From Nissolia schottii (Eukaryota; Streptophyta; Magnoliopsida; Fabales; Fabaceae), in assembly GCA_003254905.1 (NCBI GenBank), contig QANU01029832.1, positions 170,868-234,867 on the forward strand: 64,000 bases of DNA, written 5' to 3'. Made by a program: the position numbers and the translations under genes. Positions 1 to 11,007 of this stretch are shown here, one piece after another. Within the stretch, counting starts at the first letter, position 1; the number at the start of each line of letters is the position of its first letter. The notes under the pieces are model-generated. The model did no database searches, was not told the DNA's origin, and saw only the letters and a list, made by a program, of their open reading frames with translations.

Positions 1-3000
1 CACACGCTAATGTAACTTTCAACAGTGTAACCGCCCATGCGCTTAGGTCACAAGCTGCCTAGGCACCGTAACTAAGTAATTGAGTAAATAATCATCATAC
101 CTTTACATTCCCTTTAAAAGTTTTTATGCATTCAAAGTTAAGAACATTTTCACGTCTTGGGTTTTCGGAATATGCGTGGAAACTTGGTAGATTAGCTTAA
201 CATCATTACTAATAGAAGTCAACATTATTATTATACATAAAAAAATACAGGCATCTGAACGTGCATGCTAGCTAGCTGCTATACGTGGCTGAAAAACGTA
301 GCTAAACGAGTTCTTTCGGTTTGTAAGATAGCGGTCGATTATTGTCGTTAAACAGATAACACAAAGATGTTAAAAGACAAACAGAAATATATTTAAAAAA
401 AGAATGGTGACACATTTTTTTTTAATTATCTCCATTATCTTAAAAAAAATTAATCTAATTCTATATTTCTAAAAAAAATGCAAATGACAATTTTTTTATT
501 ATTTTATTGTCAAAGTCTTGTGTAATTACATGACATTGGTTAATTCAACATGGTATCTTTTTAAAGTGGGTAAGGCACACAAGCATCACCATCATTCACA
601 AATATCCTCTTTTATCCATGTTTTCTCCACCTTGATTGGGATGAATTGTATGCCACATTGTAAGTGATAAGATCATAAAAGTTTTATTCCCAACTGTTTG
701 ATCCGGCAACTCCACTTCATATATTCCTTCTCAAGCAGAATATGAACTCTCCTCACCCATTGAAATTGCTATATATACACATGTTTGGAAAACCTTGCAC
801 GTCACCCGAATTGATCAGGCGCATCTATTACATATCGATCCTTTAATTAAATTTCATTCACTGTACATTTTTCTTATCAAGATTCCATGTTTCTCTTACA
901 AACAAAATTTAGGACCCGAGTAACATTGACAGCAAAAATTTCTTTAATAGAGATCTAAACCTTTTAAACACGCTATGAACTAAGATTTTGGTGGCGTACG
1001 GAAACACTTGGCGAATCTTAATTCCCTGATGATTTTCGACTAGTCTAAGCAAATTGGTTATACTAGTCGTATATGTCTAGCATCACAATCTGAAGAAATA
1101 TAAAGGTTTGTTTGGACTGTCAGCTAGATTTAATTTAGCTAGTATTATTGTTATTATTATTATTATTATTATTCAGCATTCTATTTTTCGTAGTAGAAGA
1201 CTTTTATATCAAGAAATAAAGGTGTATGGTTTGTGTGATATGAGCGTGTTTTTTTTAGGTTGCCTGCCCAGTATTTGGGGCTTAGTCTTAACTAATCTGG
1301 GTCGACCCGGGTCGCACACTTGGCTATGGCGGGTGTAAGTCTCGAACTCGGACCTTGCTTAAGGGATACTAAGCCGCTTATTATTTGGACCAACCCCCGT
1401 CGATTATTAGCGTGTTTAAAATAGCAACAAAAGAACAAATTTCTCTATAAATTAACTATTTCGTGTAATTATCTAGCGACTAATTAATTACAGTCTGTCG
1501 GTCTGAGATGTTATTTTTCTTAATCAAACTTGACCGTTTCAAAGAAGCTTTTCTCAACTTGTTATCCCGCTATCCGTATCAAGCTTTTCTCCTTGATAGT
1601 TGATAGGGCAGTGTCACTCTTCGTTGCCAATTAAGATGCGGAAAAAATGTAAAATGATGGCAAAGTAAGCAACTTCAAAGTTAGCAACTTAGCACTAATA
1701 ATAACAAACATCTCATCCTTCACGAATCTGCATTTCTCACAGACCGTCTTATTTCTAAAGCCCTACCTTACTATGATTTTCACATACATATTTCATGCAC
1801 GCTAATCAATCAAAGGTCCTTTCACAAACAAAAATACATATATGCCAGCGACATGTACCGCGTCAAATAATATCCTAAGTTTTAAATCCTGAGGTGATTT
1901 TTCCTTTTTGCTCGGTCTTTTCTGAAATGAGAAATTGCATCCATTATCAAGAAAAGACATGTTTATGATACATAAACCACGGTTTACAAAGATAAATAAT
2001 TAACTCTAGTTTAAAATTGACATCAGGTGGGAAAAAAAGAAAAAAGAAGAAAAAACTTCATCCTTAAAGACTTAATGTCAATTGGTGAGGGGTTAAGATA
2101 ATTTGTATTCGCCGTGGAAGTTTATTTATTTATTTATTTATTTTTTTGTAAGATAAGATAAACTCACCAAGATCCCAAGCATAATGGGGTGAGTGGCTAG
2201 CGGTCAGAGAGCAACAGAAGCTAGTACAATGAAGATAAAGGTAGCAAAATACACCAACACCTGTAGAAAAGAAGATCCTCTACCACAGCACCCATTGCAT
2301 TTCAGCCAACCGTGATTGAGCAAAGGCAATCCAACAAACAAAATTCCACAAGATGGCATCCTGATCAGAAACAGCAACCTGAAGTCTGAAATATGAATCT
2401 AATTACCTACAATGTACCATAAAAAGACTTATGTCTATTATGTAATGTAGAAGGGTAGTTTACTCCTATATTCATTGGATAAGACTATAATCTAAAGTGA
2501 GTTAAAGTGAGAAAGTAAAAAAAACATTTATCATTAGATTGTTTGGTGGGATCACGTATTATGTATACTTTATTGATATAACAGACATATATTCTTCATT
2601 TTTTTTTTCTTATGGAGACAAATTCACTCTAGACAAAAAATAAATAGTATTTATATTAAGAAAAGAAGGCATTTTACCTTTAAACTACATTTTATGTGCA
2701 TTTTATCTCAGACTTTTAAAAAAGTGTATAAATTAACATTTAATGTTTTATATTAGTATAAATTACTAAACTACCATTATTTCCTTCTCCTCTTTTTTAT
2801 CCTCTTGTTTTTCTTCTTCAATTTGGGGATAATTAATTTGGTTATTAAAGAGTGAAAAATGTTAAGGATAAAGTATATGTTTCTCAATTATAATTAATCC
2901 ACATGATAAGTCAATGTCATATAATACGCATGCTAACGGAGGAATTCTTAGATAAGTAAAAAGTTTAAAAAAATTTATTTAGACCCACATAAAAATGAGA

Positions 3001-3386
3001 GTCCCACAAAAATTATCAAAGATATTTTCACACATTTTATGAGTTCTCTCAATTTTTTTTTGTGTATGTGCTTAAATGAAAAAAAAAAAATTGGTTTGTC
3101 TCTGTGCAAAGAATTCCTCCTGGTGAATGAATGCATTTTGGACATTTTGCATGTGATATATGTTATCATTTTCTTGTACAATTAGCCATCTTGCTTCTTC
3201 CAGGATCGAATAGTCGTACTAATCATATGCACTTTTTTTTTCCCAACTTTTCTTCCCCTCCCACAAGCATACCACGAAGAGCCTACAAATATGTGAATAG
3301 CCCCACTTGATTGCAGAAAGAATTAATAGAGAAAGAAAGTAGAGATAGAAAGAGATAGAGAGAGATTAACTAATTAAGTTGCTTCC
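1..3386. other. Intergenic region upstream of the first gene
   Basis: I see no gene here. The short open frames are not supported: one around 1108-1338 is mostly translated microsatellite and SINE, and one around 2975-3181 is AT-rich noise. The stretch holds a (TTA)n run near 1145-1173, a SINE at 1252-1408, a TTTA run near 2124-2144, and a GA-rich leader at about 3316-3366 just before the first gene, which is probably its 5' UTR. Confidence 0.6.
1252..1408 (-). mobile_element. tRNA-derived SINE, minus strand
   Basis: Read on the minus strand, the element begins with a GGGGGTTGGTCC-like head, carries a B-box-like GTTCGAGAC about 55 bases in, and ends in a short A run (the T run at 1252-1256). 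It is flanked by a perfect 9-base direct repeat, AGCGTGTTT, at 1243-1251 and 1409-1417, as expected of LINE-mediated insertion. The length, about 157 bases, suits a plant SINE. The family name is not assigned. Confidence 0.75.
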
Positions 3387-6300
3387 ATGGCTTGTAGTTT
3401 TCCTGATGTGTTTACCTGGATTCAGAACCTTAAACCCATCTCAGAATGGGAATCAAGTTCCATGTCCCTAAACATATGTTCTTCAACCTCATCCCAACAA
3501 CCATTCCTCAAACTCACCATATCAAAAAATCACCACCAATCCTCAAAACTCTCCTTTGCCATCATAATTGCTGACCTCAACATCCCCATCCCTCTTTGGG
3601 CCTCAAAACCCTTCAAGCCCAACCCAAAGTCCACCACCAATAAGTTACTAGACGATGAAATTACTTCCAACCTCTTCGTCAATTTCATCCATTCCATCAT
3701 CTGCTACGGCTCCAACAAGAACAGCCCATTCATCAGGTTTCCAAAACCCGATTCCATCTCCAACTTTTCAGAAATCTTCAACCTCACTTTCTTCACTCTC
3801 TCGTTCCTCGTCTGCATATACGAAGCCCCCTCGGACATTCGTTCCCCATGCGTCCTCGTTTTGAAGGACCACTTGACGAGTTTTCAGTCAAGGCAAGCAT
3901 CGAATTCGTTCATGAAACTCTTGGGTTCCAACTTGGAGGAGCAGGTAATCAACCGTAGTCCTGTGGCTCTTACCAAGAATTATCTCCCTGAAAAACTTAA
4001 AGTGGCAGTTAAATAATTTTATATATTTTTTTACACCCGATAAGTCTTTTGGCTCGCAGCGTGAATAGTTTTTCAGAATTAAGGGCCGGTAATGATCGAA
4101 CTCTGTGTCATTTCAAGAACCATGTCTCTTAAAAGTTTAAGTTGACGGGTGAATTAGATTTTATGTCTCTTTACGGTTCTAACTAATTAACTAACCATGT
4201 GAAGTTAACGAACTCAACCAAAAAATAACTAACTGTTTGTTAAATACATTAACTGTAATTTGCAGTGGATGCGTTCTGTGAACCTTGCGGTCACTAATTG
4301 GGTCGAGGAGCTGGAGGCGATTCACAGCACGTTCAGGACGCCGTGCCCGCTATTCTCTTACGCGTTTTCGACGTTTGGGTTGTGGAAAGTGCAGTTGTAT
4401 TGTCCTGTCATAGCCATGGATGTGGAGAACTCGAAGAGCCATTCGGGTAACGAGAAGCTTCAATTCTCTCTCAAGTATCACCACCTTGAAGGCGTTCTTC
4501 AGTTCAATTACAAGGTCTTGATCAAGGAGAAGTGGGTTGAAATCATGGTCAATATTGACAACATAAGGTAATCAAGGAAATATTTATCCAATTAAGAGAT
4601 TATATGCATGTTGGGCCCGCCAATTATATAGTTAATGAGCATCTTAATATATAAATCTTAGCTAGTGGTATGGGAAAATTTCTCAACTCTTTTAGCAACG
4701 ATAGACTCTTGAGACTGAATTAGTCAAGTTCTTGATATCAAGATATGATGTCAAGAATTCAATCGAGAAATTGAAAAGAAAAATCATAACATATAAAAAA
4801 ATGTTAGTTATGGGATGTTCATGTTGTTATTACTAGTTATAAAAAAAACTAGCAGGATTGATAGTGTCAAGCCACATATTTTATTTTTAAATAGGGTCTA
4901 ATAATGTCCATTAGTGAATGGAGATGAGAAGAACAGGGAATGTTTGAATTTTGAAGAGACAGTTAAAATGAGAAGATGGTGGGAAGTTGGAGTTTAAAGA
5001 GGAACAATTTCAAACTTCTGATTCTGATTCTGATTTTTAAATTGGAAGTTACAATGCAATCAATATAACCATGTAACATAGATAAAACTGTCATACGTGC
5101 GTGTGAAATAAAATAATGGGCCAGAGAGGAAAGATTGGTGTGCACCCAAAAGAATATAATTCAAAAATGTTACATGTACACTCAATTTATACATACACCA
5201 TTAATAATGCACAAACTTTATTCTCACGAGTGCACAAGCATTACAAACTTGTAAATGATACTCTTAACTATACTTAATTAAGTGCACAAACATTACATGA
5301 GTTAAAACACAAACTTTATGTATATAAGTAGGAGGTGTATGTATGGTGTATGGTTTTTGATGTACGTGTAGTCCAATTAAAATGTAATTAAAAAAGAGTA
5401 CTTTGTACAAAAGTAAAGATATATAAAGATCTTGTCATTTGCATGTGTGTTTTTGGTTCATTAGCATTAATTAGTTAAAGGCGGTGATTTTAGTTTATCT
5501 ATGAAGTATTCTCACTTTGATAAATTTGTTGATTTCCTATTCAATTTCTAAGATTTTGTTTTGGATTTGAAATATATTATCTTTATTTTTTTAGATTTTT
5601 TTTTTTCATTTAAAAAAAACCGTATTAGTGTCCCTTACGATGAAATGAGAAAGAGAGTGAATTGATGAATGAAAAATGTAGATGAATGTCATTCATTTTT
5701 TAATTTGTATATGTCTTATATACAAGAGTAAGTGAGGGCATAAGCTTTTGAATAATAAATCTAACAAACTCACTTAAGCTAGCTAACTGACAATAAACTA
5801 ACAACTAACAACAATTATTAAGTTACCAAAACTAACTAACTTAAGGACTATGCAATGACTTCATTGCCCCTAATACACACCCTCAAGTTGGAATGTATAT
5901 ATCAAGCATTCCTAACTTGCTAGTAAGAGAATGAAATAAAGTAGTTGCTAGAGGTTTGGTCATCAAATCAGCAAGCTAACCACATGTAGCAATTGTAGGA
6001 GGCTTGATTGCTCTTACAAAGTTACAATCAATGTCTATATGTTTCGTTCATTTGTGATCAGAGGGGTTGGAGGCAATCTGAATTGCTGACTGACTATCAC
6101 ATAAGAACTTGACAGTGGATATTGTGAGATGGAAGTCTTGCAGCAACTTGACTAACAAAAGAAGTGCACATGCAGCATTTGCCATTGCTCTATATTCATC
6201 TTCGACTGAAGAGCTTGCTATTGTTGTTTGTTTCTTAGCTTTCCAAAAGACTAAAGAGTGTCCTAAGAGCATGTAATAACCAGAGGTTGACCTTCTAGTG

Positions 6301-8199
6301 TCACTACAATTTACCCAATCCGCATTTGAGAATGCTGATAGAAATAGAGAATTGTCATTCCTGGGGTATTTTATATTTAAAATTTTTACATTGTCATCCA
6401 ATCAAATTGTATTGAAGATCAACCCGATTAATTTGACCAACCTAGCTTTATGCCCTCATACCTTGTATGGAATATGATCTTTCTATTCACATTACTCAAA
6501 TCCAGAACCACCACACCACCTCAATCAATCTCATATTAGTATTGAAAGTGTATTGTTTTTCTTTTCTAATTTGAAAGTGAGTCAACAAGGTTGAAAATAA
6601 AAACATGATTCATTTTTTGTGCATATCTTCTTTATTGATAAAAAAAATGTCATTTATCCTTTTTACCCTTTACACCATATTATTATTGTTATTATTATTA
6701 TTACTTCTACTACTATTGGCCTTGACTGTCACTTCGTGTCTGTCAAGTATTAGATGCGTGATGGAAGAAGATGATTAGGAAAGAGATGAGTGAAGAGGTT
6801 GAATAAAAACATGTAGGAGAAACATAAAAAAAAATGTTGCAAGATGCAATGAAAAGTTGTAGTAGTTTTTCTTTTTTAATTGTGGAAAGTGAAATCACTC
6901 TGGAAGTTATATTGAGGAGTAAATATTAGAAAATAAAATTGAATACCAAAAAAGGCAATACTCTTTATTATATGTATAGATTAATTGAAATTATATTGAT
7001 CGATTATATGATACTTCTAATCATAACAAATTTTAAATGATCATAATTGTAAATTTTGTAAATATGATTTATAATTATTGATAATCACATGTATTTATTG
7101 TAAAATGCATGAGATTTTGACACATAATTAAATTTAGGTAGTTTTTCACATATCCTATGGGGTAAATATCCCATGTCACTTAATTTATCTATTTTTGATA
7201 ATTTTTATAATTAAATTTATCGAATTTTGTTATTATTCCATGATCTAATATGACATATTGATGAATTATATGATCTACTGTGATAAATTAATGCTTGTTA
7301 ATACAATAATGGCTATATACATGTTCTTAGTATAGATTTGATTTAAGAATGAAGATTCATAGTGCGATTTGAAACATTTACCCATCTATGTAGTAGGCAA
7401 GGTAATATATAACTTGCTCACTTTAATTAATTTCTCTCTCTATTATAATTGGATCAGATTATTCATAGCGCCGTTAAATGGTTATTGCCTCAACCATAGC
7501 ATCACATTAGTGAATCACATGAATATTTAATTTAGTTTTATATTTGCATTTTTCTTGGAAAGGTGTGATGTGATCAAATTGGTGAATGATTCCCTTCTGA
7601 AGGAACGTGGTGCTGGTGCAGGCGAAAAGCATTTCCCTTCGAGAATATCCTTGCAACTAACACCCACCATCCAAAACCAAGTGCTGAGCCTATCAGTTGG
7701 AAAATCCTCAGAGAACCCAAGAAGGGAAATTGGGACGGACAAAACCATAGAAGCTTCGTTCGAGCCTCCGAATCCCTTGGGGCTTAAGGTAACAGCCGGC
7801 GAGTCCTCGACGGTGAGCTTGAAGCCGTGGAAATTCGAGGAATCCGTTTACGGCTACAGCGCCAATCTGAACTGGTTCCTTCACGATAGCATGGATGGCA
7901 AAGAGGTCTTTTCATCAAAGCCTTCGAAGTTTGCGCTGATTAACCCAAGGTCATGGTTCAAGAACCGGTACTCCAGTGCTTACCGACCTTTCACTAGGCA
8001 AGGAGGGGTTATTTTCGCTGGTGATGAATACGGGGAGATGGTGTGGTGGAAAGTGGACAAAGGTGCCATAGGGAAAACGATGGAGTGGGAGATAAGGGGT
8101 TGGATATGGTTGACATATTGGCCTAACAAGCACAAGACGTTCTACAACGAAACTAGGAGGATGGAGTTTCGAGAGATAGTACATCTCAACGTTGCTTAA
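3387..8199 (+). CDS. Uncharacterised plant protein, 498 aa, three exons
   Basis: Coding exons are 3387-3944, 4266-4567 and 7563-8199. Both introns have GT-AG ends and the phases (0, then 2) join into one 498-residue frame. The start follows a GA-rich leader and is the first ATG of the open frame. I recognise no catalytic motif or named domain. The N-terminal third is Ser-rich, and a segment with FFTLSFLVC near residues 142-152 is hydrophobic but short. The last exon is rich in Trp and aromatics and ends NVA. Intron 2 is about 3 kb and carries a MITE and a Copia remnant, both tolerated. The codon pattern and consistent splicing make a real gene likely; its function is unknown. Similar uncharacterised proteins may exist in other plants, but I cannot name the family with confidence. 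Confidence 0.85.
5162..5380 (-). mobile_element. MITE copy 1, inside intron 2 of the uncharacterised gene
   Basis: This is an inverted, diverged copy of the element at 9652-9881. Both begin or end with TGTTACATGTACA-like termini and share the internal block around TGCACAAACTTTATTCTCA. The flanks AATATAATT (5153-5161) and AATGTAATT (5381-5389) are a candidate 9-base target duplication with one mismatch. Its right end is less certain than that of copy 2. Confidence 0.6.
5629..6410 (-). mobile_element. Ty1/Copia LTR retrotransposon fossil, 3' end
   Basis: On the minus strand, about 6048-6401 encodes the C-terminal RNase H region of a Copia polyprotein: the motifs SNADWVNCSDTRRSTSGY, FWKAKKQ and SSVEDEYRAMA are visible. 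A purine-rich tract follows, and then a putative 3' LTR of about 250 bases (5629-5879) that starts TGTGTATTA, ends GGGACA and contains a TATATAAG box. Only the 3' part is present, so the element is a truncated, inactive fossil in intron 2 of the host gene. Confidence 0.8.
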
Positions 8200-9206
8200 T
8201 TGGCCTTGGTATATATAGGGGTATGTGTGAACTAATTATATTTGAACACGTGAGATTCTTGTATTGTATTGTAGAATATGACTAGATTTGATATTTAGGC
8301 TGATGATAGAATGAAATAAGCGTACTGCTATTACTTGCCATGAGCAACATATTTCCCCATTTGACCACTAATGATAATAAAAACTGTTTGTTAACCTACA
8401 TATCTTAATATTATCACCGATAATAGCCTCAAAATATTGAAATAAAATTTTAAAAGTATGTAATTTTTACATTTTAAAAAATAATCATAACAAAGTATTG
8501 TTATTGTTACTATTTTATGTTTTATTCTCTTGATATAATAACAGTGAATATATGTATCCACACAGGCACAATGTTATTATATTTTTATTAAGTATATATT
8601 TTTTAGTTCATGAAAAATATCAATATGTAACTATTTTTTTATGTTTATATTTATTTAATATGTATTACTATTAATTAAGGATATTTTCTCAAATCATTAA
8701 ACTATAAACATAAAATAATAAAAATTTTATATAAAATATAAAAGGGAGTCGTTATTACCACTCCAAAACGTCTATTGCAGCTCCCTTGTTAGTTAACTTT
8801 TATTTACTTTCTCTACACTATCGTTGGTAATATTTGACAATTAAAATATATAATAACTTAATGTTAAATTTAATTATCCTTCATAGTTTTATTAGAATTT
8901 AAAAATTACTTAATATAACTTTATTTTAATTTGTTAAATATGTCATTTTATAGAATTGCAAAATATGAGAAGTATTTGTATAATTTATTCACTATTAAAA
9001 GTCAACTTGAATATTACAGTATTATTTTATAATTTTCTTAATAATATAAAAAATTGAATAATAGTACTATCATTATTTTACAAATTAAAATAACAATAAG
9101 ATAATTAATACAAAAAAATCAAGAAAATGTAATATTTAATACATCTATGAAATATTTTACCAATACACACACAAAATAAAAATAAGTACTAAGTGTTGGA
9201 ACTCAG

Positions 9207-9297
9207 ATTAATTTGATGTCAAAGTAATTAGTGTTATTTTATTTAAGTCCAATTAATTTGATGTCAAAGTAATTAGTGTTATTTTGTTTAAGTCCAA
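9207..9297. repeat. 45-base direct repeat, two copies
   Basis: Two adjacent copies of a unit beginning ATTAATTTGATGTCAAAG and ending TTTAAGTCC differ by only one or two bases. No coding capacity is present. Confidence 0.8.
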
Positions 9298-9651
9298 TTA
9301 TTTTGTAAACATTATTGTTATTGGACCTATTGTTGTTAAGCATGACTCATTAATGAATATTGTTATGAGTCTCTGTGTTTGGACTTGTCATAATGGGAAG
9401 ACTTGACCCATCAATCTATTTTACACAGGAAGAGTGCCTTGATCCTAAGGGTGTTTGGTTGCCCCATTGACACTGACACACATTTGACCTAATATAGAAT
9501 ATGAGTAGTAATCTCTCATCGAATATTAATTTTGGAATTCTCTCTCCAGTCTAAAGTTAATTATGGATTCACCATCTCTAGTCATTCCAAGTATTCCGAT
9601 ATCAATCTCATATGTTAAATTGTTCATATGAATTTTAGAGTATATTGTTAA

Positions 9652-9881
9652 GAGTCCTGCTACATGTACACCAAAAAATATACACCATACATACACTCTA
9701 TACTTATATTATACATAAAGTTTGTATTTTAATGTCTGTAATGTTTGTGTACTTAATTAAGTATAATTGAAAATATCATCTATAAGTTTGTAATGTTTGT
9801 GCACTCATGAGAATAAAGTTTGTGCATTATTAATTGTGTATGTATGAGTGTATAAAATTGGATGTACATGTAACATTTTTG
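9652..9881 (+). mobile_element. MITE copy 2, Mutator-like (9-base target duplication)
   Basis: A non-coding element of 230 bases. Its ends are imperfect inverted repeats: CTGCTACATGTACACC at the left, and CAAAAATGTTACATGTAC when the right end is read on the other strand. It is flanked by a perfect 9-base direct repeat, TATTGTTAA, at 9643-9651 and 9882-9890. A 9-base duplication is typical of Mutator-like elements. A second, inverted copy lies at 5162-5380. Confidence 0.75.
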
Positions 9882-10369
9882 TATTGTTAATATTGTCCGA
9901 CTCTAAAATTTCCTTCATTTGGTATGAGAGCCAAGTTAACTTCTGATTATGGTTGTGATCATGTCGTATTGTGAGATTGAAATTTTGTTTGCATTTGAAT
10001 ATATGTAATTGGAGTTATTGTAGTGCATAAATATAAAAATAGTGTCTTTATTTAATAAAAAGATATTAAGAAATAATTAATGTCATCAAAATTTAGAAAG
10101 TGAATAAATATTCAAAAAAATACTAAAATAAAAAAATCAACAACTATTCAAAAATAAATGAAGTATCCCTTTCTATTGAGATTTTTAATCATTTTCTTAA
10201 TATTACAAAATAATTTAGTGTGAACAAGCATTTGACAAACAAATGAGTAAGGACGACGGCACGAGGCAAGGCAGACTCGGGGGTAATGACATTTATGTGA
10301 CTTTGCATGGAATTTATTCTCAATATATGGGCCAGATTGAAAAATTACGGATGTATGAGGCCTTTTTAT

Positions 10370-10620
10370 GAAATCACCACCCTGGGTGGCGATTTCAGAC
10401 TTAAAAATAAAAAATAAATTTGGATTTTTTTGAAATCACCACACAAAGTGGTGATTTCACCACCCTGAGTGACGATTTCAAACCTAAAAAAAAATTAAAT
10501 TCAGATTTTTCTGAAAATCACCACATAGAGTGGCGATTTCAGAGTCTGAAATTACCATCTTAGGTGGCGATTTCAGACCTAAAATTAAAAAGAAAATTTA
10601 GATTTTTCTGAAATCACCAC
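10370..10620. repeat. Array of about five small hairpins (GAAATCACCAC / GTGGCGATTTC)
   Basis: Short inverted repeats recur about every 60 bases: 10370-10396 (arms of 13 with one mismatch), 10432-10458 (perfect 11-base arms), about 10452-10480, 10513-10540 and 10548-10577, with a half site near 10609. The spacers are A-rich and similar (ACTTAAAAATAAAAA, ACCTAAAATTAAAAA), so hairpin and spacer were multiplied as one unit. There is no open frame. The origin is unknown; it is possibly part of a dispersed transposon. Confidence 0.75.
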
Positions 10621-11007
10621 TTCAAAAAATTCACTCATATATCTGTAATTTTTTTTCAACAATCATATTATGAGATTAAAAAATGTTAGCTGCCATATAT
10701 ATGTAAAAAATCCGCTGAGTCGAGAGGCATTACAACCCGGCGCACGTTAGCTAGAAGTAGATTGTGAAATTGGAACGGAGAAAGTGATGAGTGTGGCGGA
10801 AATCTCAAAGACAGTGCAACAACTACTTTTTCTCCCTCTGCTCAACTACAACACTTCACTCGCCTAACCATTTTCTCCTCTTCTCTTATCTCCATAAAAG
10901 CTTCTCTCGTTACGCTTTTTCCATTGGTTTTCCCTCCCATTCCCATTCACAATCTCTCTTTCTTCTCTGCGATCCCTTCGATCTCTCTCTCTCTCTCCCT
11001 CTCTTCC

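Larger units (their letters stand above)
8200..11007. other. Intergenic region with small repeats
   Basis: No gene is seen. After the first gene's 3' flank the sequence is very AT-rich (about 8400-9180). Then come a 45-base tandem duplication (about 9207-9297), a MITE (9652-9881), and an array of hairpins (10370-10620). The last 270 bases are the promoter and CT-rich leader of the BADC gene. Confidence 0.6.

Noticed and set aside
1108-1338. 76-codon open frame with an Ile run
   Set aside because: The Ile run is a translated (ATT)n microsatellite and the end overlaps a SINE; no homology is recognised.
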